64,000 nucleotides of DNA from Ochotona curzoniae (Eukaryota > Chordata > Mammalia > Lagomorpha > Ochotonidae): contig NW_024466599.1 of the NCBI RefSeq assembly GCF_017591425.1, forward strand, positions 30,480,001-30,544,000. The letters run 5' to 3'. The translations under genes and the position numbers were made by a program. Under the pieces are notes generated by a model. It had not been told where the DNA came from, did not search any database, and saw nothing but the letters and a program-made list of their open reading frames with translations. Shown here one piece after another: positions 11,318 through 22,286 of the stretch (within the stretch, counting starts at the first letter, position 1; each line of letters opens with the position of its first letter).

Positions 11318-11670
11318 AAAAGATTTATTTTATTTTATTATTCTATTTATTTGAAAGGCAGCGTTACAGAGAAAGGGAGAAGGAAAGACAGAGAGGAAGA
11401 GAGCAAGCAGTCTTGCATCCAGTGCTTCACTCCACAAATGGCCGCCATGGCCAGGGCTGGGCCAAGCTGACGTCAAGAACAAGGAGTTTCTTCCAAGGCT
11501 CCCACATGGGAGCTGAGCCCAAATCATCTGAGCCCTTTTTTGCTGATTTTACAGGTGCAGTATCAGGGAACTGGAGAGAAAGTAGACCAGTAAGGCCTTG
11601 AACCAGCACCCATATGGGATGCCAGCCTCTCTGAGGGCAGTTTAATTCACTATGCCACAGCACTGGCCCC
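11318..11670 (-). mobile_element. CSINE, antisense, inside L1
   Basis: Full-length layout: extended TTTTA-type tail (11318-11350), 'gaaaggcagcgttacagagaaaggg', 'cactccacaaatggccgcc', 'ggctcccacatgggagctgagcccaaatcatctgagcc', 'acccatatgggatgccagcc', and the head 'tatgccacagcactggcccc' ending at 11670. Confidence 0.88.
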
Positions 11671-12117
11671 ATAAGAGAAAATGATTTTCATTTTACCCAA
11701 AGCCCAATTTACATCCAATCCTTTTGTTGTTGTTGTTGCTAAGAAATTTTCGCATTATTCAAATATATTTTTTAGATGTTTTAAAGCTTAAGATTTTAAT
11801 CTGGACCTGTAGACCTGTAGTCCATTAGGGGTTGTATTCTATATATGGTGCCAAGTATAATTTTCTGGTTTGTTTATGAATGTGTGACTGTTCCCTTACC
11901 AATTGCTGAAAAGATCATCTTTTTTCGCACTGCATTGCCTGGGTATCCTTGCCGAGAATCACCTGTCCACTTCAGTGTGTGTCTACTTCTGGACTTTTAG
12001 TTTTGCTTCAGTGATCTGTCTTTACATCAGCATCATTTTGTCTTGATTACTGTAGTTTTATAAAGAATTTTTATATCAGATCATGTTTGTCTTTCAATAT
12101 TATTCTTCAAAACATTT

Positions 12118-12432
12118 TACAAATTCATTTATTTTTATTTGAAAGGTAGATTTACAGAGAAAAGGAGAGACTGAGAGAGAGCTCTTCCACTCACTACTTC
12201 ACTTCCCAAAGAGCTGCAACAGCTGGAGCCAGGAGCCAGTAGCCTCCTCCAGGTCTCCCACCTGGATGCGGGGTCCCAGGGCTTTGAGCCACCTCCTACT
12301 GCTTTCCCAGGCTGTAAGTGGAGAACTAGCTAGGAAACAGGGCAGCAGGAACAGCAACCAGTGCCCATAGGGGATCCCAGCATTTGCAGATGGAGGATTA
12401 GCTTTTGAGCCATCATGCCAGCCACCAGCACC
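12118..12432 (-). mobile_element. CSINE, antisense, inside L1
   Basis: Contains 'ttcatttatttttatttgaaaggtagatttacagag', 'cttcacttcccaaagagctgcaac', 'ctcccacctggatgcggggtccc', 'tgctttcccaggctgtaagtgg', and 'cagtgcccataggggatcccagc'. L1 sequence resumes immediately after it. Confidence 0.85.
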
Positions 12433-12520
12433 CTTCCAAAGGCTAGTCTTGATCCTTTGTATTTCCACAGGAATTATATAATCAGTTTTTTAATTTCTGG
12501 TTTCTAAAATGCCCCTTTTA

Positions 12521-12689
12521 TTTTATGCACAGAGAACACAAGTGGAAAACTGAAATTCATGATAACCTTGGCACTCAGAGATGATGATAACATTTGGGAT
12601 GAGCTACTTCTAGGTATACTCTATGATTTAAAGTCTGCTTTATTAACTAGTTATGTAGCACTTATGAGGTGATAAGCAGTGGTTTTCAT
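12521..12689. other. Junction between two antisense L1 bodies
   Basis: AT-rich sequence not confidently assigned. It could be the degraded 5' end of the first L1 or the old integration site. Confidence 0.35.
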
Positions 12690-13800
12690 ATTAGGTTGAT
12701 TATAATGTACATGTGACAAAGTTCATCTTCTTCAAACGTACAGCTTAGTGGATTTTGACAAACATATACAGGTATATAGACACTATCACAATCAAGATAC
12801 GGAAAAGTTTGCAGCACTCCAAGAAGTTCTTCCATGTCCTTTGATAGTCATTTTCCTTTTCCTGTCCCCAGTAATCAGTTATCTGACTCAGTCCCTATAC
12901 TTCTGCCTCTTTCTAGAATGACACCTAAATGGAATCACAGTGTGTAACTGCTTGATTGGCTTTCACTTGACAAATCGCTTGGAGATGTATCCGTGTTGTA
13001 CGTAAGGGCAGTGTGTTCCTTTTCTTGGCTGAGTAGTATTCTATTGTATGGACGTACCAAAATTTCTTTATCCATGCACTACATGATGGACATTTCGATT
13101 ACTTCTGGTTTGTGACAGTTATGAATAAAGAGACGCCATGAACAGTTTGTGTGGGCATTTTGTACACATGCTTGTTCACTTCTCTGGCATAAATATGTAG
13201 AAGCTGGGATCACTGAATCATTTGACATATGCACATATAATTTGATAAGGAACTGTCCAATTGTTAATTTTTACAATGTCTTGTAATTGTATTTTGCTGT
13301 GTAGAGGTGACACCTCTGGTTTTATTTGAATTTTCGTAATAACTAAGGTAAGTATCTTCATGTCTTTTAATCTATGTATCTTGGGTGATTATCAATTCAA
13401 ATTTTGTGCCTCTTCTGAATTTTTAAAATTTATTGTCTGTTCTCATTTTATTTGAGAGAGAGGAGATTGAGATTTCCCATCTGCAGGCTCGCTGCCCAAA
13501 GGTCTGCGATAGTCAGGACTGAAGCTGGCAACCTGGAATTCAATCTGGTCTTCTAAGTGGGTGGCAGGGACCCGGGTTGTTGTTTCCCCATCGACTGCTG
13601 CCTCCCAGAGTGTGCATCAGCAGGAAGCTGGACTGAAAACAAATCAACTGTGACTCCAACCAGGAACTCTGATAGGGCACATGGGCTTCCTAAGTAGTCG
13701 TTTAACTGCTGTGCCAAATGCCCACCCCTTATACCTTCTTGCTATTGCTTTGCAAGAGTTATTTATATGTATTCTAGAAAATACTGGTCTACTTGCACTA
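12690..13800 (-). mobile_element. Second old L1 (L1M-like), antisense, split by a SINE
   Basis: Pieces 12690-13424 and 13730-13800. The plus strand shows 'tacagcttagtggattttgac', 'cactatcacaatcaagatac', 'tagtattctattgtatggac', 'ttatccatgcactacatgatggac' and 'gcctcttctgaatttttaaa', the ordered reverse complement of L1 3' UTR and ORF2 3' end. After the SINE, 'tatttatatgtattctagaaaatac' continues the same L1 text. Confidence 0.75.
13425..13729 (-). mobile_element. Older CSINE subfamily, antisense, inside L1
   Basis: Belongs to the subfamily whose 5' head reads 'ggggtgggca(t)ttggc' (here 'gccaaatgcccacccc' at the plus-strand end). Also present are 'cccatctgcaggctcgctgcccaaagg', 'gtgcatcagcaggaagctggac' and 'caaatcaactgtgactccaaccagg'. 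It interrupts L1 text that is continuous across it. Confidence 0.8.
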
Positions 13801-14419
13801 TAAATAGTAACTAATGTAATCTCTTTAAAAGGCTTCTATGTCAACACTTTTATTTTGCCTGGCATCACAGAAGAAAAACACCAGTACAAGAAGGAAGGGT
13901 AGGTTCTTAGCCTAAGTTTGCCAAGTTTCCACGATGGACCCAGACAGCTCAAGAGGCTGTTACCTGTGATGAGAGACTGCTGGGAAGGAGCTGGGAAGGA
14001 GGGACAGCCCAAATACCCAGTGACACAAGCAGAGAAGGAATGCCACATTGGATTGGCAGCATTCTCAAGCCCTTTGTAGAAGCTTGAAGAGGAAATTTGG
14101 CAGCTATCTGGGGGAAACTTTGGGACACCCTTGAGTGCTCTTGTTGAGACTTTGAAACAGGGCTATCCACTCTCTTCAAGATGCCAGGCTCTGAGATTGG
14201 ATTCATGTTCTCATGTATGAATGGATGATGTCATTATAGCAGTCACTGCTACATGGAATGTATTTTATGGGCAGCTATAGCAAAGCCCAATAAACTGAAG
14301 TCCCTTTAGCAGGGACTCACCGTAATTTAGATCACCCCTCTACTGTCAGGCAAGAACATAAGGGTGAGGGGACATGGGGTATAGAATAGGGTTAAGAATG
14401 GGATTCAGAATTGGTGTTT
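13801..14419. other. Unique DNA, nothing supported
   Basis: Includes an 85-codon minus frame with no recognisable domain. No repeat or RNA gene identified. Confidence 0.45.
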
Positions 14420-14723
14420 GGAACCAGCGTCATGGCACAGCCAGTCTAGCTGCCATTTGCAATGTCAGCAATGAGTGCCGGTTGGAGTCCCACCTGCTCT
14501 GCTTCTGATCCCTGTGTCTTGGAAAGCTGTGGAAAACGGCCCCAGTGCTTGGGCTCCCACCAACCATCTGAGAGATCCAAATGGAGCTCCAGGTTGCTGG
14601 CTTTGGCCTGGTCCAGCCCCAGCCAGGGAAGCCATTTGGGAAGTAAACCAGTAGATGGTAGATCTTGCTCTCTTTTGGTCTCCCTCTTTCTATCACTTTC
14701 AAGCTATTTAAAAAAAAAAAAGG
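14420..14723 (+). mobile_element. CSINE, full-length-like
   Basis: Runs from 'ccagcgtcatggcacagcc' through a tRNA-like 'gtgccggttggagtcccacc', 'tctgcttctgatccctg', 'gcttgggctcccaccaacc', 'gccatttgggaagtaaaccagtag', and a CT-rich 3' end, finishing in an A12 tail at 14711-14722. Confidence 0.85.
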
Positions 14724-14809
14724 TGGGGGAGTGAATACTACGTACAGAATACTAAATAAAAGTTCATAAAAGCAAAAAAGAAAAAGCAGCAACAAATAGT
14801 GGCAGGTAT

Positions 14810-15030
14810 GAGTATAGCTCTCATGTTACGGGTTCTTACAACAAACCAAAACAGAACAAGAGATCACAAAGCAACTTTTGGAGGTGATGGATAGACAGCA
14901 TTTCCTACCCTGGTTGGGGTGTGGGGTTCATAGATGTACCCACATTGCAAACTCATCAAATTGGATTCATTACATGTGTGTGGAGTTTTGTCCACCAATT
15001 ATACCTCAGTAAAGTTGCTCTTAAACAAAC
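14810..15030 (+). mobile_element. L1 3' end (L1M-like), sense
   Basis: Matches the old L1 terminus: 'ggggttcatagatgtacccacattgcaaactcatcaaattgg', 'cattacatgtgtgtggagttttgt' and 'caattatacctcagtaaagttgc', with an A-rich end. Only the last part of the 3' UTR survives. Confidence 0.7.
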
Positions 15031-15039
15031 AAGCAGAAA

Positions 15040-15290
15040 ACGTGTGGCAGGCATGGAACCAGATGGCCCGGACTCAGATTCCCACTCTTCCGTTGCCACC
15101 TCCGTGACTCGGGCGACCACTCTGAGACTCAGGGCCCTCGTGTGTCAGCAAAGAAGAACAGCATTACCCCACCAGAGTGTCGCTGTGGTGATAGGGAATG
15201 ACATGCGCAGTGCACTTAGAGAGAGCATGGCACATGCTTAACGCTCAGCAAACATCAGCCGTTGATATTACTTACATTATTATTAGATCA
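15040..15290 (+). mobile_element. MIR SINE
   Basis: Ordered MIR features: 'ggcaggcatggaaccagatgg', 'gactcagattcccactcttcc' (MIR 'ctgccac'), 'ctccgtgactcgggcgacc', 'ctgagactcaggg', 'gtgatagggaatgac', then the 3' end 'gcatggcacatgcttaacgctcagcaaacatcagc' and 'ttattatta'. Nearly full length for a MIR. Confidence 0.75.
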
Positions 15291-15539
15291 CAGTTGAGCT
15301 GTCTCAGATGTTTTGTTTACTCTCAGAGCTGGGAAGGAGGGAGACTCCAAACACCTGGCTGCAGATGGTATTACTGCTTCCTGATTTCACCACCTGCTCC
15401 TCTGGAATGCCCTTGGAGATGCCATCCGAGGATTCAGCTCCAAGGAAACCCCCCGGGCTGAAAGCTACCATGTGACAGGTCCATCAGAGCTGGTAGGTGA
15501 GACAGCTTTCCCCACAAGCAATAGAAATTTTGGCTCAAG
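15291..15539. other. Unique DNA
   Basis: A short open stretch around 15396-15500 reads through without stops but has no acceptor site, conserved domain or match I know, so it is not called an exon. Confidence 0.4.
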
Positions 15540-16140
15540 GGGTGGGCATCTGGCATTGTGGTTAAGACACTGTGTAGGGGACTGGTATTGTGGCGTAATA
15601 GGTTAAGCTGCTCCTGCAACACTGCCATTCCATAGGGGTGTCAGTCGCAGTCCTGTGGGCTCTACTTCAGGTCCAGCTTCCTCATTATGTGCCTGGGAAA
15701 GCAGCAGGGGATGGCCTGAGTTCCTAGGCTCCTGCATCCACGTGAGAGACCCAGATAAAACTCCTGGCTCCTGGTTTTAACTCGGCCCCACCCCGACTGT
15801 TGCTGCCCCCTGCGGCGTGACCCAGCCAATGAAAGAGCCCTTACTATCACTTCCATCCACCTCTGTAACTTTGCCTGTCAAATAATTTTTAAAAATCGAA
15901 TCTTTTTTAAAAGACCCTGCTTGAGATACCTGTGTCCTTCGTCAGAGTGCCTGCCTCTAAGTCCTGACTCCGCTGCTGCTCCAACTTCCTGATGATGTGT
16001 GCCCTGGAAGGTAACCAGGATGGTTTAAATCCTGGACCCCAGGCCTGGCAGACCCAGATGGAGTTTCAAGCTCCTGACTTAAACTGTGTAGGGAGTGACG
16101 CAAGGGACTTTGTCTACTTTTGAAAACACATACATTTTAA
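15540..16140 (+). mobile_element. Older CSINE split by a younger CSINE
   Basis: The head 'ggggtgggcatctggcattgtggttaagacac' (15540-15571) continues only after the inner SINE: 'gtcagagtgcctgcctctaagtcctgactccgctgctgctccaac', 'tgatgatgtgtgccctggaagg', 'acccagatggagtttcaagctcctgac', and an A-rich end near 16130. The family order is intact once the inner copy is removed. Confidence 0.8.
15575..15908 (+). mobile_element. CSINE inserted in an older CSINE
   Basis: Starts 'ggggactggtattgtggcgtaat', then 'ccattccataggggtgtcagtcgcagtcctg', 'gcttcctcattatgtgcctgggaaagcagcaggggatggc', 'catccacgtgagagaccc', and ends 'tttgcctgtcaaataatttttaaaaa'. Flanking words aagacactgtgt and aagaccctgctt may be the decayed target-site duplication. 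Confidence 0.8.
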
Positions 16141-16630
16141 AAGAAAACCAAAAAGAAATTCTGACTCATGCTAATTTAAATAATGAAGGCATTTATTGTC
16201 TCATGTCACAGAGAGGCCAGAGGTGGACATATTCTGGCTGGAGGGTATCCACAGGTTCAGGGGTATTTTAAGCTTCTATTTTATTCAAATATTTACTGTT
16301 CTGTCTTGGATGGGAAGCACTACATTCTACAAATATTATTTTGAACACTGGAACAATTTGAATATTGGAACACTTGAACAATTTGGAAGTCTGGTTCAAT
16401 GTATCCATTCTAATCAATATTTTGAGACCCCACCAAACAATAGGAACAAGTTATTGACTATGCTCATTAGTAACAACATTCATATTTCATCTACTAATTA
16501 AACAATTGAATTGACATTTAGCTAATAAATGTTTACCTCTCCTGATGTCAAACAGTTGTTCTTGCAAAACAACTGAAAACTTTCATGTCTATGATTTTAA
16601 CAAAGTCATTCAAAACAATCTTAAAGAAGT
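16141..16630. other. AT-rich DNA, family not recognised
   Basis: A short 'catttattgtctcatgtcacagagagg' phrase near 16190 resembles an LTR or DNA-transposon end, but not enough to name. The rest is AT-rich and has a 101-codon plus frame with no domain. Confidence 0.4.
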
Positions 16631-16873
16631 GGCCATTTGGCCTAGCCATGGAGTACCTGGATTCTCCATGTGGCCCCAGCTCCTAACTGCAACTTTGTGC
16701 TGCTGCAGTCCCTGGGAAGCAGCTAGTGATGGCTCAAGTGACTGAATGCCCACCATCCATGTGGGACTATGCTCCTGAAGCTTCTGGCTGACTCAGCCCC
16801 AGCCATTGTGGGCACAGGGGAGTGAGTCTGAGACAGAGTTCTCAGTCTCTCTACCACTCGAGTAAATAAAAAT
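16631..16873 (+). mobile_element. Older CSINE
   Basis: Has 'ggccatttggcctagcc' as head of the 'ggcatttggcctagcgg' subfamily. This is followed by 'gggaagcagctagtgatggctcaag', 'ccaccatccatgtgggac', 'ctgactcagccccagccattg', 'ggagtgagtctgag' and an aagtaaataaaaa end. Confidence 0.8.
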
Positions 16874-16910
16874 CCTCTGAAACTTCTTGTTCAGAAAAGT
16901 TTCTGAGCTT

Positions 16911-16925
16911 AATATATATATATGT

Positions 16926-16952
<27 letters not shown>
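16911..16952. repeat. (AT)n microsatellite
   Basis: Alternating TA over about 42 bases with one GT interruption. Likely length-polymorphic. Confidence 0.95.
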
Positions 16953-16956
<4 letters not shown>

Positions 16957-19261
16957 ATGGTGCCATGTTTTCAGTAAGTAGCATCACAACGTATTTTTGC
17001 GCCATCCATTCACTTTTTGACACAAACATTTTAAATATTCATTATCAAATGCTTTCTCTCCAGCATGTATTTCATGTGAAAAAAGGCTGTTTTTCTCTCT
17101 CTTCCTTATGCTTAAAGTGTCTCTCATAATTTGGTAGGATCAGTTGTTTTTGTCTGAAACAGTCACCAACAGTCACTTGTCATTGAAAAGGTCATTGATG
17201 TTAAGGAAAAAAGCACACACAATTTGTCCTTAAATGCAAGAGAACTCGTCCCTTAACAGTTTCCCATGGTGCTCTTCATTCTGTGAAGCATGCACATCTT
17301 TTTACAGTACTGCATTTAGGAAAACTGAACATTCTGGTGACATGCTGCATGCCCGGGGAACCAGCGATGCTATTGTCTGAAAGTCAGCCAGAGGGCAAAG
17401 ATCTCCCCGGACATACAACATCCCCAGAATTCCTAGGGAACCTTCCGGAACTCAGGACCAGCTGTACCTGGGACTGAGGGAGGTCATGGTGTCTTAGATG
17501 TTTGCTAAGTCTTGCTTAAATTCCACAGTAAAAAGAAAAATGCCCAACTCAGAGTCTTCTGATGTCACACCCTATATTTCACTTGGGGACGAGCCAAGGC
17601 AAGCCCTTCTATGGGGTGAGCAGCCCCTCCTGTCTACTGGGGCCCAGGGTGGGAGAATAATCTCTTTCCTTCCTTATCAGAAGGAAAGTGCAGGCTGCAG
17701 GGCTGCTCAGCTCCCATTCAATCCTCTGTACAGGGCAAGGGGTATCTCTCCCTTGATCCTCCCTACACGGTATGTTCCTCTGGGTTCCAGCAGGTGGGAG
17801 GCAGGGCAGACAGCAGCTCAGCCAGGTGCTATTCCTAGGAGCCCTCCACCAGGCCAGAGAGCAGCTTGGGAGTTCAGGGTAGGGAGTGAAGTCCCACTGT
17901 GTGGCTGGTGGTCCTGAGTCTGGATCATCCTGGAAGTCAGGGCCCAGCGGACAGCCTTTCCCTCTGCTCCTCCCAGCTCTGCAGCACTTGGCTCTGGGAA
18001 GGTCTTCTGTAAATATTTGTCGGATTTACCTAGCTGGAGCTGAAATCTCATTTCCTGATTCTGGGAGGGTTGGGGACCTGGGCTGGGCCAACTGAGCTCT
18101 GATTGGTTTGGGGTTGGGCAGGGAGGGATGGAGTCGAGGTCTCAGGTGTTATTCTGAACCTGGATGAGGTGCGGACTGATGTTGACTTTTGTCTGTTGCT
18201 CTGTCTTTCTGAAGGTCCTGAACCAGAGGAGGGTCCCTCTTGAACCAGGAAGCAGGGAAGCAGCTGAGGAAAAATCAAGGGATAAGTAGGGATCAAGTGA
18301 AGCTGGCTGTCAAGGCCAAGGCCCCTGAGGAACGGCTATTGACTCTGCCCTGCTCCTAACACCTGCACCCAGGAAGAAGGCAGGACTTGCATCTCTAGGC
18401 ACAGAGAATTTTTTTCCCCAAGGAAGCTTGATGGTCAGTCCTGCCCTCCCTGACTCTTACCCTCTTATGTTCAGATACTTTCTGTTTGAGGGCGCGCAGA
18501 CTCACATGTATGTGTAAGGGCTGAGTCCCCAGGCCAGCCCCACGCACTCCTGTGTCACCAGGCACAGACTTAGGGTATACAAGCACCATGTCCTGGTTCC
18601 TGCCATCTCTCAGGTGCAGAGAGCTGGCCCGAAGGTCCCGTTGGGAGGGAACATGAAACAGACGGGGTCCCCAGGCTGCCATCCACCACAGGCAGAGCCA
18701 CACACAGCTGCTGTCAAGACACAGGCTCCCATTGTGCAGCTAGGCCCTGTGGGGACAATGGATGCCTGTTTGCTCCCAGAGCACGACACCATCTCTCTGC
18801 TAATTGCACACCCTAGCAGCCTAGGGCCTGGCAGCCCAGCCACCTGTCTCCGGGGGCTTGGGGAAACCCCCTGCTGGCCTTGTTTGGGTGAGCAGCTCTA
18901 GGGGAACTCCAGTCTGATGGGGGATGTGAGAGTCTGACCCTTAGGGACCCCTTCGGGAATCAGTGGCCTCCTGGGCTCTCTGGACGGGATGGGCGATTGG
19001 GGGTTGCACTTACAGGGCCCGCTGGGCCTCAAGTCAGCCGCAGACCTGGGGAAGTCCTGCACTGGGGACAGCTGGGCCCTTCCAGGAGACCCCAGCTGCC
19101 TGGGCTGCCCCCACAGGAGGAGCACTTCCATTTCTCATTGCATCAGCACGTGGCCACTCTGGGGTGGTGGGGCTGAATTTTGACCACTCCAAATGCCCCC
19201 TGGCCTAAGCCACTATCCCCATCACATCCTCTGCTTCTTGGGGTTTTTTGTTGTTGTTGTT
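16953..19261. other. Unique DNA, no gene found
   Basis: AT-rich at the left and GC-rich from about 17600. Frames up to 139 codons (17498-17917 plus) are unrecognisable. No repeat longer than 100 bases is identified. Confidence 0.5.
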
Positions 19262-19570
19262 TAAGATTTATTTATTTAATTGAAAGAAAGAGTTAGAAGG
19301 GGTAACGGGGCAAGAGAAAGAGACAGATCTTTTCTATCTACCAGTTCAGTCCCCAAACAGCTGCAATGGATGGAACTGGGCCAGGCCAAAGACAGGATCT
19401 CCCACGTGGATGCAGAAGTCCAAACATTTGGACCCTCTTCACTGCTTTCCCAGGCACATTAGCAGGGAGCTGGATCATAAGTGAAACAGTCAGGATTCAA
19501 ACCAGCACCTGTATGGGGTATCAGCGATGAAGGTGGCAGCTTTGCCTGCATTACCACAACACCAGCCCCA
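19262..19570 (-). mobile_element. CSINE, antisense
   Basis: 'taagatttatttatttaattgaaag', 'ccagttcagtccccaaacagctgc', 'gatctcccacgtggatgcagaagtcc', 'tttcccaggcacattagcagggagctgg' and the head 'ttaccacaacaccagcccca'. Preceded by a (GTT)n stretch at 19246-19260. Confidence 0.85.
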
Positions 19571-20669
19571 CACCCTCCATTTCTATTTGGACAACCTCGC
19601 TACCTTTTTGGCTTTGGATACCACCTCCTTCTGCAGTGGATTCAATGATTCAGCCTCGGGGGTTATTAACGGAGAGCTTATTATGCTGCTGTGAGCATGC
19701 AGGTACTCATGTCACGTCCTGTGTCTTCACTGCGTGAGCCTTTTGTTCCAGGACAACTGGATTATTCTGGCTTTCTTTCTCATAGACGCCTCCTCCTTTC
19801 TCCGTGCTGTTGCTCATTCGTGTCTTAATTAATGCCGTGAGCATTTATTGGCCATTGAGCAGGGAGAAAGCGCACTGCAGTGTTTTTATGCATTACCACA
19901 GTTATTCACTTCAGGGGCTGTAGACTTTATGCCTGCCCTTGGGGAGATCCCAGTCTGGTGGGGAAGCTGACAGTGAGCACATGGGGAACTTTAGCGTATC
20001 CCAGGAGCTCAGAGAAGTAGCAGAAAACGTGGCTTTTGGAGGTCAAAGGAAGCTTCCTGAAAGACATCAACGTGTTAAGTCTTTAAAGTGAAGTGAGGCG
20101 ATTGTCACAGTGAGAGCTGGAATGGGGGAACATGGCACACACTGCACTTGGGCACTCAAAGCCCACCTTCACTGGTTGCCTGCTGGGAAAGCTCAGGTGG
20201 TGCAGGACCAAAGGGAGTTAGAGGAGCCACAGTTCAGGCCCAGGCACCTGAGCGACGGCGCTGCTGGAAAAAAGGGAACAGAAGCTGGGTACGTTCTGCC
20301 TGACTTCTATGGAAGGCTGAAGCAGAGAAGCTGCGGTGATTAGGGGCGGAACATCTGTTGCCCAGAAGCGACAGGTGTCACCTTGGCCTTGTACTGGGAT
20401 AATCAGCCAGCGCCCCCCACTTCCCGCCCTCCAACATCCGTCCTTCGACTAGATGGTCCCTAACGGAGACCTAGCTAGCCAGCCTGTGGCTGGATGTGGG
20501 CAGAAGGGATGGCTAGTCCAGACCAGCGTGTCTGTCCACAAGCAGCAGATACGGGGGAATGTAGCATGAACACAAACAGCCAGGCCTAAAGGCTGAGCGC
20601 TTGTGTGCATGGCTCTTGTCATTACCTCACTGGCTAGGGTTGCCAAGGCAAGGATATAGGCAGACATGA
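19571..20669. other. Mostly unique DNA around an L2 remnant
   Basis: No gene identified. An antisense L2 segment is listed separately; the rest has only short meaningless frames. Confidence 0.45.
19895..20115 (-). mobile_element. L2 LINE 3' region, antisense
   Basis: 'ccttggggagatcccagtctggtggggaagctgac', then 'aggaagcttcctgaaagacatcaacg' and 'gaatgggggaacatggc' follow the reverse complement of the L2 3' end ('gtgcctgccctcatggagcttacagtctagtgg ...'). Diverged as expected for L2. Confidence 0.45.
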
Positions 20670-21335
20670 GAAGGCCTGAGTTTGAATCTTAACTTTACAA
20701 GAGAATTTCAAATAGTTCATTAAAAAATGCATAGCCTATTTTAATTCCATTTTCTTATAAACTTTGTTTTGAAGATTCATTTCATTTTTTTTTTTAATTG
20801 GAAAGTCAGATTTACAAAGAGAAGGAGAGACAGACAGAAAGATCTTCCATCCACTGGTTTACTCCCCCAAGTAGCCACAACGACTAGAGTTGAGCCAATC
20901 CAAAGTCAGGATTCAGGAGCTTCTTCCAGGTCCCCTACTTGGGTGCAGGATCCCGAGGCTTTGGGCCATCCTCTTTTGCTTTCCCAGGCCACAAGCAGTG
21001 AGCTGGATGGGAAGTGGAGCAGTCAGGACATGAGCCAGTGCCCATATGGAATCCCAGCAGATACAAGGCAAGGATTTAGTCACTAGGCTATTGTGCTGGG
21101 CCCCATAAACTTGTTTAAGTACCCTTATATTACTTATTAGTTAGAGAATTTCCAGAGTCACATAACTCAGTTTCCCCCTTTGTAAAACAAGAAAAAATTT
21201 CCCCCCAAATCTAACCTTAACATAAACAGATAGGCAAACAAATGGGGCTAATGCTAGTTTTTCAGGGTCCTTCTAAAGGTTATATGAAACTATGCATATA
21301 AAATAACAAACACATAGGCTCCATAAAACTATATT
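20670..21335 (+). mobile_element. MIR split by a CSINE
   Basis: Left piece: 'gcctgagtttgaatcttaactttac' (MIR 'gggttcgaatcctggctc'). After the SINE at 20773-21104, 'agtcacataactcagtttcccccttgtaaaac' and 'aaggttatatgaaactatgcatataaaat' continue the MIR order. The join is inferred from order, not from continuous similarity. Confidence 0.5.
20773..21104 (-). mobile_element. CSINE, antisense, pika-type
   Basis: 'ttggaaagtcagatttacaaagagaagg' at the tail side, 'gatcttccatccactggtttactcccccaag', 'gggtgcaggatcccgaggctttgggccatcctc', 'cccatatggaatcccagc', and the head 'ctaggctattgtgctgggcccc'. The 'gtgctgggcccc' head and 'aaagtcag' 3' end match the younger subfamily. Confidence 0.88.
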
Positions 21336-21446
21336 CTCCTTCTCTCCAAATATGGTGCCTGGTATGCATTCATCAGTACCACATAATGATAGCAAGCTGA
21401 ACAGCATTCCTATGATGTGAATCAACCAGTTAAGATGTTTTAAGGA

Positions 21447-21746
21447 GAGGCCAGTGTTGTGGTGCGGTGGGTTAAGTCGCCGTGTGTGACACTGGCATCC
21501 AATGTTGGAGTGCCAGTTCGAGTCCTGAGTGCTCTGCCTCTGATCCAGTCCCCTGTGAATGCGCCTGAGGAAGCAACGGAAGATGCCTCGAGGATTTCGG
21601 CCCCCGCCACTCTCTTGGGAGACCAGGATAGAATTCCTGGCTGCAGCTTGGCCCTGCCGTTGCAGCCATTTTGGAGGATGAGGAGGTGAATCGATGGATG
21701 GAATCTTTCTCTCTGTTTCTCTCTTTCAAATAAGCAAATAAACAGA
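21447..21746 (+). mobile_element. CSINE, full-length-like
   Basis: 'gaggccagtgttgtggtgcggtgggttaagtcgcc', 'gttggagtgccagttcgagtcctgag' (B box GTTCGAGTCC at 21510-21519), 'gatccagtcccctgtgaatgcgcc', 'ggaggatgaggaggtgaatcg' and 'tctttcaaataagcaaataaac'. Retains one of the best tRNA-like B boxes in the window. Confidence 0.88.
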
Positions 21747-22286
21747 TTTCATTTAAAAAATAAGGCATTTGTAGTCCAGAGGCAGAAGACTGTATGTCTT
21801 TGCTACCCTGGTGTGCTTTGTCTACAATTACATTTTTTTTTTTTAAACTAAGAAGCGTTGACTTATTATCCACCAAGGATTAAAACTGAAATAAATCCAA
21901 ACACTTGAGTGTGGTCTTTTCATCAGTAAATCTCTCCTGATATTAATGACTGCAAAAGTAAATTCTTTCCTTGTTCTGGCTTTCAGATGTCTCCAGGCCC
22001 CTTGCTCGGAGCTGCTGCTGAGTAATGGGCAGCTCTAACTGCCCCAAGGAAAGGACTGTGTCCACGAGTCTGTTGTGCCAGTCTCAAGAAAGACCTTGGA
22101 CTCTGGTGCATTACTCTCTCTTCCTTGTGCTTCACACACTGGTACTGAATACTGGTGACCCTCCAAAGTTCAGTCCTGACGCCCCAACTTCCTCTGTGGC
22201 TATACTTGGAGATTCTGCCTTTGAGGAAGTGATTAAGGCAAGGTGAGATTGTAAGGGTGGGGCTGGACCCATTAGGACTGGTGTCT
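21747..22286. other. Unique DNA
   Basis: Contains a poly-T tract at 21834-21844. No gene or named repeat. Confidence 0.45.

Larger units (their letters stand above)
9860..12520 (-). mobile_element. Old L1 (L1M-like), antisense, broken by four SINEs
   Basis: The L1 pieces are 9860-9943, 10244-10422, 10653-11317, 11671-12117 and 12433-12520. On the plus strand they spell the reverse complement of L1 3' UTR and ORF2 in the right order: 'tttattgaggtaaaattgactta'; 'agctgaataacattccaccatg' with 'ctattacaaataaagctgctgaa'; 'tttcttccacatcctcaccaacatt'; then 'gtcttgattactgtagtttta'. Reading frames are destroyed, so this is a dead, 5'-truncated element. The mid-element SINEs are listed separately. Confidence 0.75.

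Noticed and set aside
15396..15500. Protein-like open stretch followed by GGTAGGTGAG
   Set aside because: No acceptor AG upstream in the open region, no recognisable domain, and it sits between a MIR and SINEs.
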